This document shows, piece after piece, positions 50,507-60,341 of a stretch of 64,000 nt of DNA. The stretch is from Fratercula arctica (taxonomy: Eukaryota; Chordata; Aves; Charadriiformes; Alcidae). The translations under genes were made by a program, and so were the position numbers. Under the pieces are notes generated by a model. That model ran no database searches, had not been told where the DNA came from, and saw nothing but the letters and a program-made list of their open reading frames with translations. Numbering within the stretch: position 1 is the stretch's first letter; each line of letters opens with the position of its first letter. The stretch is from positions 124,001-188,000 of the forward strand of contig CANTUZ010000001.1 in the NCBI GenBank assembly GCA_947846985.1, in the 5' to 3' direction.

Positions 50507-53380
50507 ATGTTCGCCGAGGAGGAGTGGGACGACGCGGTGGAGGGCCCGGGCCGGCCGGTAAGGGGCGTGCGGGGCGGCGGCGGGACGGTCCCTGGGCGCG
50601 GGGGAGGTGACCGGCCCCCCGCCCTCCGCAGGGTCCCCCGGGGAAGCGGCGGCGGCGGCAGCGGCCGGGGCAGTGCGCGGCTGAGCCCGGCCGGGACGGC
50701 GAGCCCGCGCGGAAGCGGCCCCGGGGGCGGCGGCGGAGTGGGCAGCGCCCGGACACAGGTACCGGGGCCCGGCGGAGACCGGGGGCCATGGCGGGAGCCG
50801 GGGCCGCCCGCCGCCGCCCTGACGCCCCTCACTGTGCCCCCAGACGCGGCGGTCCAGCGGCCCCGGCCGAGCGCGGAGCCCGGTGCGGCGGGGCCGGGGG
50901 AAGCGGCGCGGCGTCTGAGCGGGAGGCGACGGCGGCAGCAGAAGAAGGACCGGCAGCAGAAGGGCGAGCCCTCGGCGGGGCCCGGCGGGGAGCAGGGCCC
51001 GGAGCCGCCCGTAGCGGACCCGGCGCCGTCGGGGCGGTCGGCGGCGCTGCGGGCACGGATGGAGGCGCGGCTGGTGTCGGCCCGGTTCCGGTACATCAAC
51101 CAGCAGCTCTACACCTCCACCAGCCGGGAGGCCGCCCAGCTCTTCAGCAGCGACCCCGAGGCCTTCCACATCTACCACCGCGGCTTCGCCCGGCAGGTGG
51201 AGCGCTGGCCCCAGAACCCCCTGCACCGCATCGTCCGCTACCTGCGCCGCCGGTGAGACGGGGACCCGCCGGGTCTGGGGGCACGGGGCGTCTGCAGCCC
51301 CCCCTCAACTCCTGCCCCCCGACCCCCCAGGCCGGCTTCGCTGGTGGTGGCGGATTTCGGATGCGGAGACTGCACGCTGGCCAACAGCATCCGCAACAAG
51401 GTTCACTGCTTCGACCTGGTGCCACTCAGCCCCCTGGTCACCGTCTGCGACATGGCCAAGGTGGGGGGCACGGGGGGAGGGACACGGCAGCTCTGCGGAG
51501 GGGCCCATGGGGTGTCGTGGAGGGGCTGGGGATGGTGGCTGTGGGGGTCAGGGCTCCTGGGGGGCCTGGGCACAAGAGGGAGCACACATCTGCTCAGGAA
51601 TCCGGGGCACCCCCGTCTGCCGGCTCCCCAGGGAAGATGCTGGGTCAAACCCGAGAGCCCGATGAGCAGCAGCGCACGGAAGGGGTGCCCCAGCCTCGTC
51701 ACCATCCTCATCCTCCTTCTCCTGTGGATGTCTGGCAGGTGCCACTGGCAGCTGAGTCGGTGGACGTGGCGGTGTTCTGCCTGGCGCTGATGGGCACCAA
51801 CCTGCAGGAGATCCTGGAGGAGGCCAACCGCGTGCTGAAGCCAGGGTAGGCAGGGCCGGGGGCCAGGCTGGTGCCGGGGTGCCCTGGGAGGTGCGGGCCA
51901 GCGGGTGTTGAGGAGCCAGGGTGATGGGCCGTGCCCTGGGAGGTGTCACGGCTCAGGGCCGGGGTGTTCGCAGAGGTACCCTGATGGTGGCTGAGGTGGC
52001 CAGCCGCTTCGAGGACATCCGGACCTTCATGAACGCCATGGCTCAGCTGGGTTTCAAGAGCGTCTCCAAGGTGTGTCCTCGGATATGCCGGGTGCTGGGC
52101 CCCCGGGAGCCCTGCGGAGGAGCCCGTGGTCAGAGACCACCCTTCCTGCTCGGGTAGCAGGACGGGGGCACAGCCCAGCCCAGTGCCACTGTGGAGCGGG
52201 CCAGGGGGTGGTGACAGTGTATGGGGGTCTGGGGGACCTGTGGGGGCTGTGGTGAGGGGGTCTGGGGGACACAGGGCCCACAGGGGTTGTGCTGGAGTCT
52301 GAGAGGAGATTTGGGGGACTCAGGGGCTGTGGTGTCGGGATCTGGGAATGTGGTCTTGGGGAAACCGGGTGCCCACTGGGGTCTGGAACAGGGTCTGGGG
52401 GGCCTGGGGCCCGTGGGGGTTGTGGTATGGGGGCTGGGGGGGCCTGGGGCGTGGCGGGGGTCTGGGATGGGGTAAGGGGCACTGGGGCTCACTGGGGAGG
52501 GACGTTGTGCGAGGCCTGCGGGAGGTGGTGGTGGAGTCGGGGAGTGAGTTGGTGGTCCTGGGGCCCACGGGGATGTCGTGTGGGGTTTGGGGGTCTGGGG
52601 CCCGCAGGGACACAGTGTGGGATGCGGCTGGGGGTGATGGGGCTGGCAGGGAGGCTGTGATGGGGTTGGGGGTTCCGCAGGGTTTGGATTAGTGAGGGGG
52701 TTGGAGGTGATGAGGCCAACAGGGAGGCAGTGATGGGGTTGGGGGTCCCATGGGGATGGGGTCTGTGAGGGGGTTGGGAGCAATGGGGTCAGGGGTCCTG
52801 CAGGGATGGTGTCCGGGAGAGGACTGGGGGCAAGGGGGAGGTGGTGACGGGGTTGGGGGTCCCTCAGGGACAGTGTCTGGGAGGGGGTTGGGGACAATGG
52901 GGGAGTTAGGGGAGATGGGGTCAGGGGTCCCACAGGCACGGGGTCTGTGAGGGTGTTGGGGGTGACAGTGACAGCAATCCCACGGGGATGGGGTCCATGA
53001 GGGTGTTGGGAGTGATGGGATTGGGGGTCCCACAGGGCCAGGGGCTGTGAGGGGGTTGGGAGTAACAGGGTTGGGGGTCCTGCAGGGATGGGGTCTGGGA
53101 GAGGGTCGGAGGTCCCATGGGCACAGGGTTCGTGAGGGTGCTTGGGGTGACAGTGACAGGGGTCCCGCAGGGACGGGGTCCATGAAGGTGCTGGGGGTGG
53201 TGGGGCGGGGGTCCGTGAGGGTGCTGGGGGTGGCGGGGTGCCGCGGGCACTGAGGCGGCGCTGCCCCAGGACCTGTCCAGCCCCTTCTTCTACCTCCTGG
53301 AGTTCGCCAAGGCCGGACCCCCCCGCGGCCGCCCCGCGCCCGGGCTGCGCCTGCTGCCCTGTCTCTACAAGCGCCGCTGA
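50507..53380 (+). CDS. RRP8: Ribosomal RNA-processing protein 8 (25S/28S rRNA m1A methyltransferase)
   Basis: Nucleolar SAM-dependent methyltransferase. It makes N1-methyladenosine in large-subunit rRNA and is part of the eNoSC silencing complex in mammals. Exons 50507-50557, 50632-50758, 50844-51252, 51331-51460, 51739-51845, 51974-52070 and 53270-53380 give 343 residues with consistent phases. N-terminus [13 protein letters not shown] resembles the human start. Exons 2-3 are rich in basic clusters ([30 protein letters not shown]) fit for nucleolar targeting. The catalytic domain follows with [23 protein letters not shown] motif [49 protein letters not shown] and a C-terminus LLPCLYKRR. Human RRP8 has 456 residues; the missing part is the acidic/Lys repeat region of the N-terminal half. 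Confidence 0.96.
52200..53260 (+). repeat. G-rich minisatellite filling RRP8 intron 6
   Basis: Imperfect copies of a unit of about 50-65 bases with the words GGGGTCTGTGAGGGGGTTGG and GGGGTCCCACAGGGAYGGGG. Copies begin near 52751, 52803, 52864, 52931, 52981, 53031, 53082, 53116 and 53167. Less regular copies extend back to about 52200. The transcribed-sense strand is strongly G-rich with many GGGG runs. Confidence 0.85.
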
Positions 53381-53454
53381 GGGCGGGGCGGGGGGGCGGG
53401 GGGGGGGGGCGGGACATCCGGAGACCCCGCCCCTCGGCCCTGCCCCGCGCCCCC

Positions 53455-53460
53455 AATAAA
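53455..53460 (+). terminator. RRP8 polyadenylation signal
   Basis: AATAAA 75 bases after the RRP8 stop, followed by GCTGCTGTTTTCC. The next gene's start codon is only 120 bases further on. Confidence 0.85.
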
Positions 53461-53579
53461 GCTGCTGTTTTCCGCACGAGCTCGCACTGCGGTGGGCGGG
53501 GTGCGGGGAGGGGAGGGGCGGGGCGGCGCGTGCGCGGAGCGCGCGGGGCCTGGGCGCTCGGCGGCGGTTCCTGCCGGGG
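53461..53579 (+). promoter_or_regulatory. Compact CpG-rich promoter of the HhH exon gene
   Basis: Between the RRP8 poly(A) signal and the ATG at 53580: GC boxes (GGGCGGGGCGG) and a palindromic GCGTGCGCGGAGCGCGC stretch resembling an NRF1 site. No TATA box. Confidence 0.5.
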
Positions 53580-55820
53580 ATGTCGGGGCCGGCCGGGCCG
53601 GGCCCCGGCGGGGGGAAGCTGGACATCAACCGCGCCGGCGTGGCCGAGCTGGAGGGAGCTCTCAGCGGCATCGGCCGCCGCCGCGCCCGGGGCATCGTGC
53701 GGAAAAGAGAGGTGCGGGCGGGGGCGGCGCGGGGCCGCGGTCGGGCCTGGGCCTGGGCGGGGGCGGCGGGGCCTGGGGGGCGGCGGGGCTCGGGATGTGA
53801 GGGGAGTCGGGATGTGAGGGGAGTCGAGGCGTGGCGGAGCTTGTCCGCGGCGTCGCAGCTGTGCCTCCGGTGGGGCCGCTCCGGGCTTCCCCCGAGGCTC
53901 GGGCCGCTCCGGGCCTAGTGGCGGGGCCTTGCTCGGGCTGAGGGGCCGGCTGTGTCCGCGCCAGCCAAGGGCCCCGTGTGCCGCGGTCCGCAGGCCGTCC
54001 CGGACCGGGGAGGGGGGGTTCCGCAGGCCGTCCCCGAGCAGGGAGGTCTGTCTCGGTTGGCCCGGCCCTTACCCGTCCCGGCCGTCCCCCGCCTCGGGGC
54101 GTGGGGCAGAGCCTCGGGGACGGCGGCAGGTGACGTTGCGGGCAGAGAAGGCCGAGTGTCCGGGGGAAGGGTCAGGAGCGGGCCGGGGGAGCGGCTCGCC
54201 CGGTGCCGTCAGTGCGGGCCGAGAACGCCGCCGCTCCTCCGCCGCCGGGCCCCGGCGTCCGGGAGGGACGGGGACGCGGAGGGAGAGGAGCCGGCGGGGG
54301 GCGGTCACCGGTGGCGACACAGCCGTGAAGGAGGTGAGGGCGGTCTCGGGCTGTGTCGGCCGTGGCGCTTCCAGCAGAGACGGGGCCATCAGTGCCACCT
54401 TTTCGCCGTTACTGGCACGAAGAGCTGGCGAGGTGGCGGCTGGAGCGCGGTGCCCGTGTGGCAGCGGGCAGGGGGACGGGGAGACTGGCCTGGCAAAGCA
54501 AGGCTGGATGAGCTTGGCTTTTTTTGGCCTGGAAAAGAGGAGGCTGAGAGGGGCAGGGTCACCGGCTATAAATACAGCAGGAATGTAAACACCCTGCAGG
54601 CGGAAGAGCAAGAGCCATTTAAACAAAAGGCCAGCTGGTGTGAGTACAGGTGAGGATGGAGTTACAGGAACGAGGATTATTGCTAGAGCTGTGCTTTTGG
54701 GCAACACCGTTTATAGGGGAGAAACAGCAGAAGTGCCTTAAAATGGTGTATGGTGAATTTGAAAGGATGATCGGAACCTTGTCCTGGCCCTGACGTCTGC
54801 GTTAGCCGGGAGGCGTGGGTGCTTTCCACCCTGGGGTCCCGGCCCCTGCTAAAAGCCAGGCCATCCCTGCTGGGTCTAGGCCCTTCGGGCTCGTGGCTGA
54901 AGCTGCTCGGGGTCAGTTTGAGGTGCGGCTCTGATCTCTGGTAACGCCCAGTTCTGTGTGCGGGGCTGGGCTGGGCTTGGCCTGGCATTTGCAGGATGGT
55001 AGGTGCCTTGCACTTGCAGAGTCACAGAATGGCTGGGGTCGGAAGGAGCCTCTGGAAACCATCCAGTCCCACCCCCTGCCAGAGCAGGGTCACCCAGAGC
55101 AGGCTGCACAGGAACGTGTCCAGGCAGAATGTCTCCAGAGACAGAGACTCCACACGCGTGTGTGTGTCTGCGTGTGCCCGTGCCAGGCAGGGGGCAGGGG
55201 CTGTTTCCCTCCCCTGGGGCTGCAGAGAAGGGAGATGGACTATGCAGGCCAGGGGACGCTCCCAGTCATGATACCAGTCAGCTGGAAGGTGCAATTCCCC
55301 TTTCTGAGCCTTTAGCCTTTGCTGCCAGCAGCGCCAGCACTGTGCCCGTTCCTTGCAGGCATTGCAGTTGTTGCTCGGGGCAGGGATAGCTTGTGGCGAT
55401 GGGGGGATGAGATAGGAATGGCTGTTTTGGGCAGAAAGCGTCCCTTCCCTCGCAGGAGCGAGGACTTGCAGTGCACAGGCATCGCCCTGCAGTGGCACCG
55501 TGACCACCTTTCCCTGAAGGGAGCTGGTGTCTGGAGGCGAGGGGCAAGCTGGTAGGTCTGGAGTGGCTGGGGAAGGGAGCCTGGTCCTGGTCTGGGGCTG
55601 GTCCCTGGGCTTCTCAGCTCTGTATCGAACCTTACCGCTCTTCTCACAGGAACTGAAGGGCTTCAACTCACTCGATGATCTCCTCCACGTCAAAGGCATC
55701 ACCACCCGCATCCTGGAGCTGAACAGCCAGCGGATGACTTGCAGGAGGCGGCCAAGCAGTGAGGAAGCTGCGAGGGTGAGCCCTGCTCTGCAGGGTGACA
55801 GTAAAGCCCCTGTGCCTCAG
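53580..55820 (+). CDS. Tandem helix-hairpin-helix (HhH)2 exons, 5' part of an FBXW7-like gene or a separate small gene
   Basis: Exon 1 (53580-53711, 44 codons, phase 0) starts MSGPAGPGPGGGKLDINRAG and continues with the first hairpin motif, LSGIGRRRARGIVRKRE. Exon 2 (55650-55775, or to 55820 with a second in-frame donor CAG|GTAGGA) gives ELKGFNSLDDLLHVKGITTR and ILELNSQRM. The layout matches the ComEA/EEPD1-type (HhH)2 module: an INxAxxxEL start, a GIG hairpin, an RE..GF.SLDDLL link and a second G-containing hairpin. Such modules usually bind DNA without sequence preference. Both donors are phase 0, and so is the acceptor of the FBXW7-like exon at 60342, so splicing the two is in frame. A possible alternative 3' end exists at 58429-58860. 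I do not recognise a named gene with this start. Confidence is high for the domain and moderate for the gene model. Confidence 0.7.
55019..55152 (-). mobile_element. CR1 LINE 3' fragment, antisense
   Basis: GTCACAGAATGGCTGGGGTC, GGAAGGAGCCTCTGGA and CATCCAGTCCCACCCCCTGC mark the reverse complement of a CR1 3' end. It lies in the intron between the two HhH exons. Confidence 0.88.
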
Positions 55821-56091
55821 GTAGGAGAAGAAAGGTGGGGTTCTACCTGCTGTGGAGGTGATCCTGCCTCCAGCGGTGCGGGAATCAGGGAGGGGTATCT
55901 CATGCCGGGAGAGGTGGGAGCTGGTAGAGGGAGGAGACATGTCTGCTCCAGGCACTGGAAGAGGGAGGCCCAGGGATCGCTGCGCCCTCTCAAACAGCCA
56001 AGCAGCCTGTCCACGGGCTCCCTGCAGGGTGGCAGTTTGCATTGAGGAGCATCCTGACAGACGGCTGAGATGCTCTGGGCCCAGCTGGCTT

Positions 56092-56975
56092 TCATAGAAT
56101 TGCCCGGGTTGGAAGGGACCTGTCAGATCATCGAGTCCAACCATCAACCCAACACTGACAAGCCCACCACTAACTCATGTCCCTCAGCACCACGTCTGCT
56201 CGGCTTTTAAATCCCTCCAGGGATGGTGACTCCACCACTGCCCTGGGCAGCCTCTTCCAATGCTTCACAACCCTTTCCATGAAGACATTTCTCCTAATAT
56301 CCATCCTAAACATCCCCTGGCACAACTTGAGGCCGTTTCCTCTTGTCCCATGGCCTGTTCCTTGGGAGAAGAGACTGATCCCCCCTGGCTACACCCTCCT
56401 TTCAGGGAGCTGTAGAGAGCGAGAAGGTCTCCCCTCAGCCTCCTTTTCTCCAGGATGAACACCCCCAGCTCCCTCAGCCGCTCCTCACAAGGCTTGTGCT
56501 CCAGACCCCTCACCAGCTCCGTTGCCCTTCTCTGGACGTGCTCCAGCACCTCAAGGTCTTTCCTGGAGTGAGGGGCCCAAAACTGGACACAGCACTCGAG
56601 GTGGGGCCTCACCAGTGCCCAGTACAGGGGGATGGTCACTGCCCCAGTCCTGCTGGCCACACTGTTCCTGACACAGGCCAGGATGCTCTTGGCCTTCTTG
56701 GCCACCTGGGCACACTGCTGGCTCACATTCAGCCGGCTGTCGACCAACACCCCCAGGTTCTTTTCCGCTGGGCAGCTCTCCAGTCACTCTGCCCCCAGCC
56801 TGGAGTGTCCATGGCGTTGGGGTGACCCAAGAGCAGGACCCAGCACTTGGCCTTGTTGAACCTCATGCCATTGGCCTTGGCCCATCCATCCAGCCTGGCC
56901 AGGTCCCTCTGCAGAGCCGTCCCACCCTCCAGCACGTCAACACTCCCACACGCAGCTCTGTGGTGTCCTGCCAGG
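56092..56975 (-). mobile_element. CR1 LINE with ORF2 C-terminal remnant, antisense
   Basis: Starts with TTCATAGAATTGCCCGGGTT (the CR1 3' tail reversed) and runs through the 3' UTR into the ORF2 region. On the minus strand the segment 56750-56265 is open and encodes the CR1 reverse-transcriptase C-terminus ([49 protein letters not shown]). The inner end is approximate. Confidence 0.95.
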
Positions 56976-57397
56976 ACCCGCAGTGGCCCCTCAGCACCAA
57001 GCCTTGCCGGGAGCTGCTCTGGCCATGGCAATGTGTCTGACCCAACGTCCCCCATAGAAATAATGTTCTGACCCCAGAGGACACTCGTGGCTTCCTGCTA
57101 CCCCCCTGGCCCAGAGCAGGTAGCCATCCCTAGGGCTCCTGCAGACAGTTGTTACATTCCACTAATTGTTCGTTGCTGGAGACCAGAGCTGGGTGTGGAG
57201 AGAGGTTCTTCCCCTGGACTGAGGAGGAGGCCAGAGCCCGTGTCTCTTGCCAAGCTCTACCCTGTCATCTGTGGCCAGTGGTGGCCAGTGCGCTGCTTGC
57301 TTGGGCTGGCATGTGCTGGGGTTGGCTCCGGGGGCTTTGGAAGCGCATGGTCCTGTGGTGCTGTCCGTGGAGCTGAGGAAATGGAGGGGTGAAGAAG

Positions 57398-57869
57398 GAC
57401 ACGGAGCTGTTGGAGCAGGGACAGAGGAGGCCCCGGAGATGCTGGGAGGGCTGGAGCCCCTCTGCTGTGAGGACAGGCTGAGAGAGTTGGGGGGGTTCAG
57501 CCTGGAGAAGAGAAGGCTTCGCGGAGACCTTCCAGCCCCTTCCAGTCCCTCAAGGGGCTCCAGGAAAGCTGGGGAGGGACTCTGGATGAGGGAGGGGAGC
57601 CATGGGACGAGGGGGAAGGGTTTTCCACTGCAAGAGGGGAGATTGAGCTGAGATCTGAGGCAGAAATTCTTGGCTGTGAGGGGGGTGAGCCCCTGGCGCA
57701 GGTTGCCCAGAGAAGCTGTGGCTGCCCCATCCCTGGAGAGGTTCAAGGCCAGGTTGGACGGGGCTTGGAGCAAGCTGGGCTGGTGGGAGGTGTCCCTGCC
57801 CAGGGCAGGGCGTGGCACTGGGTGGGCTTTAAGGTCCCTTCCCACCCAAACCAGTCTGTGATTCTATGA
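57398..57869 (+). mobile_element. CR1 LINE 3' part, sense
   Basis: Contains TGAGAGAGTTGGGGGGGTTC, CTGAGATCTGAGGCAGAAAT and AGGTTGGACGGGGCTTGGAG and ends CAGTCTGTGATTCTATGAA. It is near-identical to the copy in the TPP1 intron. With the antisense copy at 56092 it forms a pair whose truncated ends face each other. Confidence 0.93.
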
Positions 57870-58428
57870 AATTTGCCCGCTGAAGAGCAACTCTGTCCTG
57901 CTGCGCTCTCAAGCAGGCCGGGAGGGTGGTTGTTGGAGGGTGTTTTACCACCAGGGAGGTGACAGCGACTGTCCTGCCCCAGGAGCATCGTCCTGGGGTC
58001 TGGATGGGCATTAGGGTCCCTTCCCCAGACCTAGGTCTGACCCCCACATCTAGATGCCAGAGGAAATGCTTGAGGCTCCTGGGCTCGGTGCTCCCTCCTG
58101 AGCTGTGTCCGATGGGACGCTGTCTTCCGCCTCCCACCCGAGAGCCCAGCCCCGTTCCCGGCTCGCCCGCCAGATAGGGTCCGGTCTGACCGGGTGCTGT
58201 GGAGGTGACCAAGCTGCCTCTGACCCGGGGAAGCTCCCAGGGCTGGGCCCTCAGTGTGCGCTGAGCCCTCATTTCTGCAGGTAAATAAACCCAGCCCGAA
58301 CTGCAATGAACGTTGCCGTGCTTGGTAGGAGCCCTGTAGAACAGCGGGATTGTTCCTTCCCCAGGTGTGATTTTGTGACCAAATAATCTCTCCATTTCTT
58401 TTCTCCTCCAACAAAATATTTTCTCCAG

Positions 58429-58860
58429 ATTTTGAATTGTTTGGGCGAGGAGACTGAGCAATGCCTTCACGTTTTAAGCGTTCTGTGTAACAACATGGAT
58501 TGGGCGTTGTGGGACGTGAGCATGTGGGGCAGCACAGGGGCGGCACTGCTCTCCTGCTCGCACTTCTTCAGCTTTTGGGCCTGAAGCTCGTTCCGAGTGC
58601 GACCCCTCAGTGCTTTCCCGTGACTGCTTTACAGGAGGCACATCCCTGGTGCCTCGCCGGCCCCGCTCTCCCTGTCCTTAGGGGGAGAACATCACCTCTG
58701 GGCGCATTGAAATGCATTTAATTTGGGTGAGCCCAGCTTGCCGAGTGATGCAGGTCACCCCGTGCAACTGTCCCCTCCTCACTGCCTACCCCTATGTACA
58801 ATGGAAGCCGAAAAGATTGTTATCTACCTCTGTATTGTGAATAAAACAAACATTGACTGT
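58429..58860 (+). other. Candidate alternative terminal exon after the HhH exons
   Basis: A strong pyrimidine tract (58387-58426) and CAG precede 58429. From there the phase-0 frame required by the HhH exons is open for 51 codons (starting ILNCLGEETEQCLHVLSVLC) and stops with TGA at 58582-58584. AATAAA follows at 58840-58845 with TTGTGGTTTT after it. A further AATAAA is at 59128-59133. The encoded peptide resembles nothing I know. This could end a small independent HhH gene, or be chance. Confidence 0.35.
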
Positions 58861-60020
58861 TGTGGTTTTACACACGCACACGCCCTTGTGGGTCTGCACT
58901 GGGCCTGGCAGCGGGAAACCCGCAGTTTCCCGGTAAGGGGTACGTTCTGAGGTCTGTCCGCTGGCCCTTGGTCTCCGCTATCCCACCAAAGCCCTTTCGA
59001 GGTGCCGGTGTGCCGCTGTTTTTGCCAGAAGCCTCTGCCCTGGGCAAATGCTGTAAAGCGTTTGAGTACGTCTCGTCGATGGGATTTGTGCAATTGCTTT
59101 TTTTTAACCAAATGTAACACTGAAAGGAATAAACTCAATTTCATGTGAAAAGACCTGTTTTCATAAAGTCTCACCAGCCGGTACAAAGCAGGTCCCCGTC
59201 ATTTCCCTTTTACTCACTGAATCCCGCACCAGCCCCTCGATTGCCTGACGTCAGGCTGGGTGAAGGCTCGTTGTTCTCCTGCCTGCCTCACTTCTGGCAC
59301 AGCTTTCACACTCCTGGTCTTTGCAATTTCTCCTGTGTTCCAAGATTTACCAAAAATAATTGCTGTAATCCAGTGATCTGTGGATCTCTAGGACTCTTAG
59401 GTGCAAATTACTCTGGGCTGCCAGTTGAGGTGTGTTATTGGTGTGTGGGAAACCAGTTCCTCATTCCCCTGTGATACAGGGGTGGTGGTGTGCTTCCTCT
59501 GAGTAATTACTGAGTGCTTCTGCTTTTTCATCCGTGTGGGGTGTTGTTTGCAGCGCTGCTTCCCTGGGGGAGGAGGGGCGTGGGTGCCATTAGACCCGCA
59601 CATGCTGCTGATGACCTCTCGAGTCATTGCTGCCCCGTGTCAGAGTGGCTGGAGGGGGACGGGGCTGGAACAGAGCGCGTGCCCCTGTTCCCCTGCCGGG
59701 AGCTGCCAGCCATGGCCTCCCCTGCGGCTCTGCTCTCTGCTGGGACGAAGGAAGGGCAGTTCCCGGCTCGCCGTGCCGGGGGGGAGCTGGTGCTGCGAGT
59801 TGGGCATTGCTGGGCACCGCTGATGCTCTGGCAATGTTTGTGATTCCTGCTTAGCCGCAGAGTTGCCATCTGCCGCCCAATTTGGCCATGTCACCAAATG
59901 GGCTGGGAAGGGACCTGTCTTCAGACCCTGCTCGGCCGTAGCTGCCCCATGTCCCCAGAGAGTGCCTTGGCTCAGCAGCCTGCTCCCCTCTTCCCATTTT
60001 GGCTCTGCCCAGTCCTTATC
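58861..60020 (+). other. Intronic or intergenic DNA before the FBXW7-like exons
   Basis: Less GC-rich than the surroundings. I see an AATAAA at 59128 and no exon I can support. If the FBXW7-like gene has its own promoter, it should lie here. No clear CpG island was noticed. Confidence 0.4.
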
Positions 60021-60212
60021 CCTCTTCCCAGCTCCTCACCCCCTCTTCCCAGCTCCTCACCCTTCTTCTCAGCTCCTCACCTTTCTTCTCAGCTCCTCAC
60101 CCTTCTTCTCAGCTCCTCACCTCTCTTCTCAGCTCCTCACCCTTCTTCTCAGCTCCTCACCTCTCTTCTCAGCTCCTCACCCTTCTTCTCAGCTCCTTGC
60201 CCCTCTTCCGTG
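60021..60212 (+). repeat. 20-bp pyrimidine-rich tandem repeat
   Basis: About nine units of CCTTCTTCTCAGCTCCTCAC. The array is exact in length (units start every 20 bases from 60061 to 60181). Within it CCTTCTTCTC and CTCTCTTCTC units alternate, giving a 40-base higher-order period. Each unit contains a pyrimidine tract followed by CAG. The array ends about 130 bases before the acceptor at 60340-60341. Confidence 0.95.
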
Positions 60213-60341
60213 CTGCAGGGGAAGGTCCTTGTGTTCCCTGGGCCATGTCTCTGACTGTCACCCCCCAGGCCCAGGGCACCCTGTGACTGGTGCGCGGAGC
60301 TGCCGCAGACAGACCTGACCCTGCCTCTCCCTGTCTTGTAG

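Noticed and set aside
52130..53695. Minus-strand open frame of 521 codons over the RRP8 intron
   Set aside because: It is the translated minisatellite (repeated PDP/TPS-type peptides) and has no domain. The G-rich repeat lacks stop codons on that strand by composition.
56265..56750. Minus-strand frame with a convincing protein-like sequence
   Set aside because: It is the C-terminal remnant of CR1 ORF2 and not a host gene. It is annotated with the element.
58429..58515. Use of 58429-58515 as an internal exon (donor GAC|GTGAGC) linking the HhH and acidic exons
   Set aside because: Phase would fit, but the nearby AATAAA and lack of any recognisable domain make a terminal exon or no exon more likely. 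It is kept only as a remark.
60021..60212. Regular direct repeats resembling a CRISPR array
   Set aside because: The 20-mers are contiguous without spacers, in an animal intron. It is a simple minisatellite.
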